A DNA stretch of 64,000 nucleotides from contig NZ_JARRAE010000004.1 in the NCBI RefSeq assembly GCF_030376605.1, forward strand, positions 186,001-250,000. The letters are read 5' to 3'. Positions within the stretch are counted from its first letter, which is position 1. Each line of letters opens with the position of its first letter. The translations under genes were made by a program, and so were the position numbers. Origin of the DNA: Pseudochrobactrum sp. sp1633. Lineage in GTDB: Bacteria; Pseudomonadota; Alphaproteobacteria; Rhizobiales; Rhizobiaceae. Shown in pieces: positions 8,310 through 15,224 of this stretch. Under the pieces are notes generated by a model that did no database searches, had not been told where the DNA came from, and was given only the letters and a program-made list of their open reading frames with translations.

Positions 8310-9278
8310 TTACTCTTTGATGACCTTGCTTGCGCGGTCAACTACAGCCTGAGGGATTTCAATACCCATTTTTTTGGCTGCAACCAGATTGACTACCAGA
8401 TCGGTACCGGCAGCAACATTGACAGGAATGTCACCTGGCTTTTCGCCCTTCAGGATACGGACAACCACTTCACCGGTCTGCTTGCCAACATCATAATAGT
8501 TGAAGCCGAGAGCGATGAAAGCACCACGGCTGACGGAATCTGTGTCAGCAGTCATCAGAGGAATTTTGGCTTCTTCTGCTACGCTGACCGCACCTTCAAG
8601 CGCAGAAATAATAGTGTTGTCGGTCGGGATATAAATCAGATCTGCTTTGCCGATCAGCGCGCGGGCAGCGCCCTGTACTTCAGCGGATTTGGTTGCAGCG
8701 GATTCTACCACTTCCAGACCGCCTTCTTTGGCAGCAACCTTCAGACCTTCGAGAAGCGAAAGCGAATTGGCTTCACCGGAATTATAGAGGAAGCCGATTG
8801 TCTTTACATTCGGTGCAACTTCTTTGATCAGTTTGACGTGATCTGCAACCGGAGAAAGGTCGGACAGGCCGGTGACATTGCCGCCAGGCTTATCCATGCT
8901 TTTTACAAGCTGTGCACCAACAGGATCAGACACGGCAGTGAAAACAACCGGAATGTCGCGGGTGCCGGACACAACTGCCTGAGCAGAAGGGGTGGAGATC
9001 GGCACAATCACATCAGGCGCTTCGCCGATAAACTGACGCGCGATCTGTGCTGCTGTTGCAGGGTTACCCTGAGCAGACTGATAGGTGAATTTAAGGTTTT
9101 CACCTTCTTTATAACCGGCAGCTGCAAGAGCATCTTTTACGCCGTCACGGGCTGCATCAAGAGCCGGATGTTCTACAATTGCTGTGACTGCAATACTGAC
9201 ATCTTTAGCACTTGCCGGTGCAGCGATCATCGTTGTGGCCATAGCTGTTGAGAGCAATGCCAGAATAAGTGTACGCAT
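8310..9278 (-). CDS. ABC transporter substrate-binding protein, ABC_sub_bind (TrpX-like) family
   Basis: This is a periplasmic binding protein of the ABC_sub_bind family (PF04392 type), to which the streptococcal TrpX protein belongs. ATG 9278 is chosen because AGGGAGA lies just upstream and the protein then opens with a classical signal peptide: a short basic start, a hydrophobic core, and an ASA-K cleavage region near residue 24. The mature part has two alpha/beta lobes, with repeated patterns such as VIVPISTPSAQAV and DLIYIPTDNTI. It heads a three-gene cassette with the permease and ATPase. Family members have been linked to tryptophan, other amino acids and unknown ligands, so the substrate is left open. 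Confidence 0.92.
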   Translation of the reverse strand: MRTLILALLSTAMATTMIAAPASAKDVSIAVTAIVEHPALDAARDGVKDALAAAGYKEGENLKFTYQSAQGNPATAAQIARQFIGEAPDVIVPISTPSAQAVVSGTRDIPVVFTAVSDPVGAQLVKSMDKPGGNVTGLSDLSPVADHVKLIKEVAPNVKTIGFLYNSGEANSLSLLEGLKVAAKEGGLEVVESAATKSAEVQGAARALIGKADLIYIPTDNTIISALEGAVSVAEEAKIPLMTADTDSVSRGAFIALGFNYYDVGKQTGEVVVRILKGEKPGDIPVNVAAGTDLVVNLVAAKKMGIEIPQAVVDRASKVIKE

Positions 9279-9419
9279 GAAAATCTCCCTCTGTTCCGCG
9301 TCCCGATCAAAACGAATAATCAGTTCTCTTAGGGAGGTCAACGCGCATCACAACGGTTAGTGTGACGGGAGGCATTTTACCGCTATTATTACGGGCTGCC
9401 GTGGCGGCAAAAGCATAGT

Positions 9420-9435
9420 TGTTTCACGTGAATCA
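9420..9435. promoter_or_regulatory. parS: parS-like ParB site 5 (one mismatch)
   Basis: TGTTTCACGTGAATCA has one mismatch to the consensus and lies in the spacer between the monooxygenase and binding-protein genes, 4.2 kb past parB. Confidence 0.8.
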
Positions 9436-9465
9436 TCGTGGTGAATGAAAACTTAACATGAAATT

Positions 9466-10602
9466 CTATAAATTATATTTTATAGAATAAAGCAGGTTGA
9501 GATATTCACTCAGCTCTTTTGCGGCGGCACTGCCTGCGCGGTTCGCCCCAATAGTTGAAGCAGAGGGGCCGTAGCCGACCAGATGAATACGCGGGTCTTT
9601 AACAACCTGTGTTGCCAGTCTGCCACCCATAACAATACCGCCATTGTCTTCCCGGATTTGTAATGGTGCAAGATGATCCAGAGAACTGCGGAATCCGGTG
9701 CACCATAAAATGACATCGGCATTTTGTTGCGCACCATCTGCCCAGCGGATTCCGGTTTCTGTAATTTCACTGAACATGGGTAGCCGGTTTAATGCACCGC
9801 GCTCACGGGCTGCGCGTAATGCGGGGGTGAGGGGAATGCCGGTGACGGATACAACGGAACCTGGCACAAGCCCGCGCCGGACACGATCCTCAACAATGGC
9901 AACGGCTGCACGCCCGTCTTCTTCGCTGAAGGGGGTATCTCTGAATTGCGGCTCGTGACGCGTAACCCATGTTGTCGTTGTGACTTTGGATATTTCATCA
10001 AGCAGCTGCAAGGCAGAAATACCACCGCCGACGATAACCACATGCTTACCGGCAAAAACATCTGCCGACTGATAATCCTTGGTATGAAGCTGCTGCCCTT
10101 TAAAAAGCTCTGCGCCGGTATAATGCGGAATGACCGGTGTTTCCCATGTGCCTGTGGCATTGATTAACCCGCGGGCAGAAAAGGTCTCACGGTCGGTTTC
10201 TATTCTGAAACGCCCGCTGCGTTCGCAAACAACATTGACATTGACTGGTCTGTAAACCGGCAAATGGAATTTGCTTTCATAGGCTGCATAATATTTTGGG
10301 ACAGCAACAGAGGCTTTGACTTCTGAGGTTTCCGGCTCAAGTACATCCGTGAAAGACATGCCCGGAAGATCGTGTATCCGGTTCACGGTACTGAGCGTGA
10401 GGGAAGGCCAGCGATATTGCCATGCACCGCCTGCATTGGGAGATTTGTCCAGAATTAGAAAATTCTTGCCGGCTTTAAGACCCTGCTTTTGTAAATGATA
10501 GGCTGAGGATAAACCGGCCTGTCCGGCTCCGATGATAACAATATCCGTTTTATAGGCCATATGCAGTGCAGATGATGCCATACTATCGGGATTGTCCGTC
10601 AT
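9466..10602 (-). CDS. Flavin-containing monooxygenase-like FAD/NAD(P)-dependent oxidoreductase (CzcO/TrkA type)
   Basis: The protein has two dinucleotide-binding folds: DIVIIGAGQAGLSSAYHL near residues 20-37 for FAD and VVIVGGGISALQLL near residue 190 for NADPH. Between them is FKGQQLHTKDY, close to the fingerprint FxGxxxHxxxY/W of flavin monooxygenases and Baeyer-Villiger enzymes. At 378 residues it is of the short class that includes many uncharacterised oxidoreductases. Substrate is unknown. The start could also be one of the internal methionines at residues 8 or 15, which lie before the FAD motif. It is a stand-alone gene next to a tRNA. Confidence 0.85.
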   Translation of the reverse strand: MTDNPDSMASSALHMAYKTDIVIIGAGQAGLSSAYHLQKQGLKAGKNFLILDKSPNAGGAWQYRWPSLTLSTVNRIHDLPGMSFTDVLEPETSEVKASVAVPKYYAAYESKFHLPVYRPVNVNVVCERSGRFRIETDRETFSARGLINATGTWETPVIPHYTGAELFKGQQLHTKDYQSADVFAGKHVVIVGGGISALQLLDEISKVTTTTWVTRHEPQFRDTPFSEEDGRAAVAIVEDRVRRGLVPGSVVSVTGIPLTPALRAARERGALNRLPMFSEITETGIRWADGAQQNADVILWCTGFRSSLDHLAPLQIREDNGGIVMGGRLATQVVKDPRIHLVGYGPSASTIGANRAGSAAAKELSEYLNLLYSIKYNL

Positions 10603-10688
10603 GCCTGAAACTCACATTTACTCAAAAACTAAAGCTTATTTAGGATTTTATCCGGCTCAGACAAGCGGCAGTAAAATGATAAGATGAG

Positions 10689-10765
10689 TGGTGATCCCGA
10701 CTGGATTCGAACCAGTGGCCTCAAGATTAGGAATCTTGCGCTCTATCCTACTGAGCTACGGGACC
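10689..10765 (-). tRNA. tRNA-Arg, anticodon CCT
   Basis: Read on the minus strand, a full 77-nt cloverleaf is seen. It has a seven-base acceptor stem with one G-T pair, a D arm (GCTCAGTAGGATAGAGC), an anticodon stem CAAGA/TCTTG with loop TTCCTAA giving anticodon CCT (reads AGG), and a T arm with GGTTCGAATCC. The 3' CCA is encoded. No integrase or attachment repeat is seen next to it. Confidence 0.97.
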
Positions 10766-10853
10766 AGACTTTCTGTTGCACACATACTGATTTTTTAGCC
10801 GTAAGCCAAGGGCAGGCGGGGCAGAAAATATGAGAATGATTGCAGCATAAATA

Positions 10854-10883
10854 AAAACGGAGAAGGGTGTCCCTCTCCGTTTT
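10854..10883 (-). terminator. Intrinsic terminator after the M20 amidohydrolase gene
   Basis: aaaacggaga (10854-10863) pairs with tctccgtttt (10874-10883), and inner ggg/ccc also pair. On the minus strand a T-rich tract follows. Confidence 0.85.
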
Positions 10884-10915
10884 CTTAGATATCATGCAGT
10901 TTTGGGTACTGCTTA

Positions 10916-12112
10916 TCAGGCAGCGATTTTATCCGCTGGCTGCAGCTGTGCTTCTTGAAGGCGATACTGCACGAGTTCCACCCAATAGCTCATGCCATAG
11001 GGCAGGGCATTGTCGTTAAAGTCATAGGCAGGGTGATGCAGGTTTGCGCTTTCGCCATTGCCGAGGAAAATATAGCAACCCGGACGCGCTTCGAGCATGT
11101 AGGAAAAATCCTCGCCGCCCATCATCGGTTCAACTTCACGGGTGATAGGTCCATTGATGCTGACCTTGTCGGCAACATCAGCTGCGATCTCTGTCTGGCC
11201 GGAATGGTTGAATGTCACCGGATAGTTGTTTTTAAAATCAAGATCGATGGTGATGCCATTCATGAGGCCAAATGCTTCACAATGTGCGCGGATGCGTTTT
11301 TCAGCAAATGCGCGGTTGTGTTTTGTGAGGCTGCGAACTGTTCCGGCCAGCACCGCTTTTTCCGGAATGATATTGTAAGCTTCACCGGCATTAAATTTGG
11401 TAACCGAGATCACCAGTGAATCAAGCGGGTTTGATCCACGTGAAACAATGCTCTGCAATGCTGTAACCAGCTGGGAGCCGATGACGATCGGATCAATGTT
11501 ACGATGCGGCTGTGCCGCATGGCCGCCTTTACCATTGATAGTGATGGTGAATTCATCAGTTGCGGCCATGATCGGGCCTTTGCACACTGCCAGTTCACCA
11601 ACTGCGATGCCCGGCATATTGTGCATGCCATAGACCTCAACAATGTTGAACTTATCCATCAAGCCGTCTTTGACCATCGCAAGACCGCCCGCACCGCCTT
11701 CTTCAGCCGGTTGGAAAATCACAACGACTTCTCCAAAGAAATCGCGGGTTTCACAAAGGATTTTTGCAGCGCCCAACAACATGGAAGTATGACCGTCGTG
11801 GCCGCATGAATGCGCTTTACCCGGATTTTGCGATACCCATTCCGGTGCGCCGGTTTCAGTCAGCGGCAATGCATCCATATCTGCACGCAGGCCGATCACC
11901 TGACCTGAGCCTTTTTTACCTTTGATAACGCCGACCACGCCGGTTCGTCCGATGCCGGTTACGACCTGATCACAACCGAATTCACGTAATTTCTCTTCTA
12001 CAAATGCCGCAGTTTCGTAAACGTCATAAAGTAGTTCCGGTTTGCTATGTAAATGTCTGCGCCACAGGCTGACTTCCTGTTGTAATTGTGCAGCGCGGTC
12101 TAAAAGCGGCAT
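10916..12112 (-). CDS. M20 family metallo-amidohydrolase (hippurate hydrolase/N-acyl amino acid hydrolase type)
   Basis: This is a cytoplasmic, probably dinuclear metal hydrolase of the M20D group, which cleaves N-acylated amino acids or related amides. The conserved SCGHDGHTSMLLGAA motif near residue 107 and the FQPAEEGGAGG motif near residue 139 supply metal ligands and the general base. The dimerisation domain with GKGGHAAQPH follows in the middle, and a C-terminal MMGGEDFSYM motif closes the catalytic domain. The 398-residue length is typical. The true substrate cannot be told from sequence; family members annotated as hippurate hydrolase often act on other acyl amino acids. A parS-like site lies inside the gene. 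Confidence 0.93.
   Translation of the reverse strand: MPLLDRAAQLQQEVSLWRRHLHSKPELLYDVYETAAFVEEKLREFGCDQVVTGIGRTGVVGVIKGKKGSGQVIGLRADMDALPLTETGAPEWVSQNPGKAHSCGHDGHTSMLLGAAKILCETRDFFGEVVVIFQPAEEGGAGGLAMVKDGLMDKFNIVEVYGMHNMPGIAVGELAVCKGPIMAATDEFTITINGKGGHAAQPHRNIDPIVIGSQLVTALQSIVSRGSNPLDSLVISVTKFNAGEAYNIIPEKAVLAGTVRSLTKHNRAFAEKRIRAHCEAFGLMNGITIDLDFKNNYPVTFNHSGQTEIAADVADKVSINGPITREVEPMMGGEDFSYMLEARPGCYIFLGNGESANLHHPAYDFNDNALPYGMSYWVELVQYRLQEAQLQPADKIAA
11432..11447. promoter_or_regulatory. parS: parS-like ParB site 6 (two mismatches), inside the M20 gene
   Basis: TGATCCACGTGAAACA keeps CACGTGAAACA intact and has two mismatches in the other half. It lies in coding sequence 6.3 kb past parB. Two mismatches make binding uncertain. 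Confidence 0.45.
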
Positions 12113-12492
12113 TTCCTGTTCTCCGAACCTGTGTGCCTCTCCTCCGAGGCGGTGTGTGGATAACGTAATCCTGAGCGTATTTATCGTTCTCAGGAATTAT
12201 GCAAAGATTATATCAGGCATGAGCCGGTGTGGGTAAAACACAACGCTCTCAGATAACATAGTGTGTTTTATAAAATTTCGCCAATCGGTCTTTGCCTTTT
12301 ATGCTGCGTCTGGAGTAGAAAAGTGTACTTACGTAAAAATGCGCAGGCATTTTTTCTGACGACCGGATTTTTGCCGTTTTATACCGTTTGAAGACCTGAT
12401 GCATTGATGGCAGGTTGTGATCTGCGGATAATCAGAGTTTAAATCCGGAATGCCTGTCTGTTGAATATTTCTTCCCGAAAGGTGGTCATCCC
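12113..12492. other. 380-bp divergent intergenic region
   Basis: The region separates the minus-strand M20 gene from the plus-strand carboxypeptidase gene and must hold both promoters. I see no gene. It contains one isolated DnaA-box-like 9-mer (12155-12163) and the terminator-like hairpin at 12335-12354. Confidence 0.6.
12335..12354 (+). terminator. Orphan terminator-like hairpin upstream of the carboxypeptidase gene
   Basis: aaaaatgc (12335-12342) pairs perfectly with gcattttt (12347-12354) around a GCAG loop, followed by more T. No gene precedes it on the plus strand. Confidence 0.55.
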
Positions 12493-13611
12493 ATGATCCC
12501 GCGTATTTTAAAACAATCCGTTCTGACATTGACTGTGTCGTGCCTTGTGGTGTCGCAGGCTATTTCCCAGGCCGAAGCCAATCCTTATATGGCTGTTGAT
12601 GTAGCAACCGGAAAAGTGCTCGATCATAACGATGCCTTTAAGCGCTGGTATCCGGCATCGCTGACTAAAATGATGACAGCCTATGTGGTTTTCCGCGCAT
12701 TGCGCTCTGGTCAGAAAACACTGGAATCGCCGGTGCGGATGTCTGTAGCTGCAACCAAAGAACCGCCGAGCAAAATGGGCTATAAGGCCGGCTCGGTGCT
12801 GACGCTCGACAACGCATTAAAAATCATGCTGGTGAAATCAGCCAATGACGTTTCGGTTGCGGTTGGTGAAAGCATCGGCGGCAGCAAAGCCGGATTTGCA
12901 AAAATGATGAATGCTGAGGCGAAGCGCATCGGCATGATTGGTTCAAATTTTACCAATCCGCACGGTCTGCCAGATCCGAACAATTATTCGACTGCGCGCG
13001 ACATGGCTTTGCTGGCCGCTCAGTTGCGCCGTGAATTCCCTGAATATGCCCATTACTTCAATACGGAAGCAATTGATCCGGGCGAGGGCAAAAAAGTTCA
13101 GGCCAATTACAATATCCTGCTTGGCCGCTTTAACGGTGCGGACGGGATGAAGACAGGTTTTGTCTGCGCATCCGGTTTTAACCTTGCCGGTTCTGCAACC
13201 CGTAATGGCCGTACGATTGTGGCGATTGTTTTGGGTGCTGCAAAGCAGGAAGACCGTGCTTTGAAGGCTGCAGAATTGCTGCAGAATGGTTTTGCAACCC
13301 GTGGCGGCGGTGGAGCAACGCTGGCAACACTTGCACCTTATGGCAGTAACAATAATCAGGCGACCGATTTGCGTGCGCAGATTTGCAGTCAGCAGGCTAT
13401 GTCTGACCGTTGGGATGGCCGTGATGTGGAAGGGCGCCTTAAAATCAATTCGCCTTATATCACCGCAATGACCCGCGAGCCGGTTGCTGTTCCTGTTGGC
13501 CTGCTCACTAAAGCACCGGATGTACAGTCGGGAGCAGCATTGCATATTTCGCAAGTGCCGATCCCGTTGCAGCGCCCGATGCGCGGTGCGATGACAACAG
13601 CAGTGAATTAA
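12493..13611 (+). CDS. D-alanyl-D-alanine carboxypeptidase (S11 family, DacA/DacF-like)
   Basis: This penicillin-binding protein trims the terminal D-Ala from peptidoglycan pentapeptides in the periplasm. An N-terminal hydrophobic signal (about residues 8-28) precedes the catalytic domain. The three active-site motifs are all present: SLTK (56-59, serine nucleophile), SAN (116-118) and KTG (220-222). The C-terminal part is low in complexity and does not show a clear amphipathic membrane anchor. GAAAGGTGG upstream supports the chosen ATG. The GTPase gene starts nine bases after the stop codon, which suggests one transcript. Confidence 0.94.
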   Translation: MIPRILKQSVLTLTVSCLVVSQAISQAEANPYMAVDVATGKVLDHNDAFKRWYPASLTKMMTAYVVFRALRSGQKTLESPVRMSVAATKEPPSKMGYKAGSVLTLDNALKIMLVKSANDVSVAVGESIGGSKAGFAKMMNAEAKRIGMIGSNFTNPHGLPDPNNYSTARDMALLAAQLRREFPEYAHYFNTEAIDPGEGKKVQANYNILLGRFNGADGMKTGFVCASGFNLAGSATRNGRTIVAIVLGAAKQEDRALKAAELLQNGFATRGGGGATLATLAPYGSNNNQATDLRAQICSQQAMSDRWDGRDVEGRLKINSPYITAMTREPVAVPVGLLTKAPDVQSGAALHISQVPIPLQRPMRGAMTTAVN

Positions 13612-13620
13612 AGGTCTGAC

Positions 13621-14784
13621 ATGTCCTTCAAACCGATCAGTGTTTCTGTGCTTACAGGCTTTCTGGGCGCGGGTAAAACGACCTTGCTCAATCGCTTGCT
13701 GAAAGATCCTGCCTTGCAGGATACGGCAGTTATTATCAATGAATTCGGTGATGTGAGTATTGATCATCTGTTGGTTGAGCAGGCAGCGGACGGTGTTATT
13801 CAGCTCGCTGACGGCTGCCTGTGCTGCACGGTGCGCGGAGAGCTGGTGGATACGCTGTCGGATTTGATTGAGCGCGTTCAGCTGGGCAAGATCAATGAAT
13901 TGCAACGCATTGTGATTGAGACAACCGGTCTGGCTGATCCGGTGCCCGTCTTGCAGGCATTGATGGGGCATCCGGTGCTGATGCAGGTATTGAAGCTGGA
14001 TGGTGTGATTACCGCCGTTGATGCTGTGAATGGCATGGCAACGCTGGATGCGCATATAGAGGCTGTGAAACAGATTGCTGTGGCTGACCGGATTGTCATT
14101 ACCAAATCTGAGCTTGCTGATAAGAACACCGTTGCTGTTTTGAAGTCCCGTATCGCAGTGCTCAATCCGGCAGCAGATATCTATGATAATGAGGCAGAAG
14201 AAATCGGTTATGCAGCATTGTTTGATTGCGGGCTGTATAATCCGGCAGGAAAAGCACCGGATGTGCAGAACTGGCTCAAAGCAGATAGCTATGACGACCA
14301 TCATTCCCACGATGATCATGTTTGTGAGATTCACGGTGCCGGTTGTTCAGGCCATCATCATGGTGAGCATCACCACCACCATCATCATGATGCAACGATC
14401 CGGTCATTCTCGCTGAAGCATGATGCGCCGGTGCCTTTTGCAGCCATTGAGATGTTTCTGGATTTGTTGCGCTCAACGCATGGCGATAAACTGTTACGCA
14501 TGAAGGGCATTATAGCTGTTGCTGAAGATGCTGAACGACCACTGGTTATTCATGGCGTGCAGCAGATATTGCATCCGCCTGTGCGCTTAAAAGCATGGCC
14601 GCAGGAATTGCAGGACAGCAAATATCAGACACGTCTGGTGCTGATTACCAAAGATCTGGACGAGAGCTATGTGCGCGATATGTTTGATGCGTTTTTAGGA
14701 AAACCGCGTATTGATCAGGCGGATGCACAGGCGCTGACTGATAATCCTCTGGCGATCCCCGGATTTTCCATGAAGCGCTGGTAG
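13621..14784 (+). CDS. COG0523 (CobW/ZNG1-type) metallochaperone GTPase with a His-rich loop
   Basis: COG0523 proteins couple GTP hydrolysis to delivery or handling of zinc, cobalt or other metals in the cytoplasm. Walker A GFLGAGKTT is at residues 13-21, and the metal-binding CxCC motif (GCLCC, 65-69) follows the switch region. A histidine- and aspartate-rich stretch at about residues 224-257 includes a run of seven histidines, as in zinc-related members. The C-terminal CobW domain is complete. It sits nine bases after the carboxypeptidase gene, not in a cobalamin operon, which favours a zinc role over CobW. No Zur box was recognised upstream. Confidence 0.9.
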   Translation: MSFKPISVSVLTGFLGAGKTTLLNRLLKDPALQDTAVIINEFGDVSIDHLLVEQAADGVIQLADGCLCCTVRGELVDTLSDLIERVQLGKINELQRIVIETTGLADPVPVLQALMGHPVLMQVLKLDGVITAVDAVNGMATLDAHIEAVKQIAVADRIVITKSELADKNTVAVLKSRIAVLNPAADIYDNEAEEIGYAALFDCGLYNPAGKAPDVQNWLKADSYDDHHSHDDHVCEIHGAGCSGHHHGEHHHHHHHDATIRSFSLKHDAPVPFAAIEMFLDLLRSTHGDKLLRMKGIIAVAEDAERPLVIHGVQQILHPPVRLKAWPQELQDSKYQTRLVLITKDLDESYVRDMFDAFLGKPRIDQADAQALTDNPLAIPGFSMKRW

Positions 14785-14786
14785 TT

Positions 14787-14890
14787 TAGAGCGCTCTGTG
14801 TTCAGTCGGATGCAAAGCGCTCTAGATTCTTTAATTTGCCGCATTATCACGGGCGTCAAGTTGATCCAACTTGACTGTGAAATGCTCTAG
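14787..14890. repeat. Dispersed palindromic repeat, copy A
   Basis: This is about 104 bp bounded by TAGAGCG and GCTCTAG, with an internal palindrome CAAGTTG-ATC-CAACTTG (14857-14873). It begins two bases after the COG0523 stop codon. Copies C (58253-58360) and D (60380-60487) share most of the sequence, and copy E (40491-40573) is a diverged relative. Confidence 0.85.
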
Positions 14891-14991
14891 AGCATTTCCA
14901 GTATATTTTGAATCACAGAAATGCTCTATCTATTTGTTTTTACGCGTATCTTATCCGAAAACCGGTTCCCACTTTTCGGGATACGCTCTAG
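14887..14991. repeat. Second palindromic element, abutting copy A
   Basis: It begins with CTAGAGCATTTC, which pairs with GAAATGCTCTA about 40 bases later, and ends with a segment holding AAAACCGGTT and CGGGATACGCTCTAG. Similar elements are common in rhizobial intergenic regions as I recall. Its right end overlaps the stop codon of the TusA-like gene (14988-14990). Confidence 0.75.
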
Positions 14992-15224
14992 CCTTTTTGA
15001 ATAAGAAAATGAAAAATCCGACCCTCACTCTGCTGCTCAAGCAGAATGTGTCCTTCTGTCTGGCAGAAGTGGGCTATGTCCAGCGGAGAAAGCGGATCAG
15101 TCGTTTCAATTCTGATCACGTCACCGGCATTTAAATCTTGTAATTTTTTGCGGGTTTTCAAAACAGGTAAGGGGCATTGCAGCCCCTTAAAATCATAGAA
15201 AAACACAGTCTCAGAACCGGCCAT
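14988..15224 (-). CDS. TusA/SirA-family sulfurtransferase-like protein
   Basis: This 78-residue cytoplasmic protein has the family fold and the signature CPLPVLKTRKK near residues 16-26, whose first cysteine carries persulfide sulfur in TusA. Roles in the family include tRNA thiolation relay and selenium or sulfur trafficking; the exact partner is unknown. The start codon overlaps the L,D-transpeptidase stop codon (TAATG), so the pair is coupled. The TAG stop is supplied by the end of a dispersed repeat element, so the original C-terminus may have been different. Confidence 0.88.
   Translation of the reverse strand: MAGSETVFFYDFKGLQCPLPVLKTRKKLQDLNAGDVIRIETTDPLSPLDIAHFCQTEGHILLEQQSEGRIFHFLIQKG

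Noticed and set aside
8259-9251. 330-codon open frame on the plus strand
   Set aside because: It is antisense to the signal-peptide-bearing binding-protein gene and crosses that gene's terminator.
10689-10765. Integrative-element attachment site at tRNA-Arg
   Set aside because: No integrase is adjacent and no copy of the tRNA 3' end is seen nearby.
12155-12163. Perfect DnaA-box 9-mer TGTGGATAA
   Set aside because: It is single. About half an occurrence is expected by chance in 64 kb on both strands, and no AT-rich unwinding element or box cluster is nearby, so it is not an origin.
12943-14334. 463-codon open frame on the minus strand
   Set aside because: It is antisense to the carboxypeptidase and COG0523 genes, both of which have complete catalytic motifs. 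Its translation is Cys/His/Arg-rich with no domain pattern.
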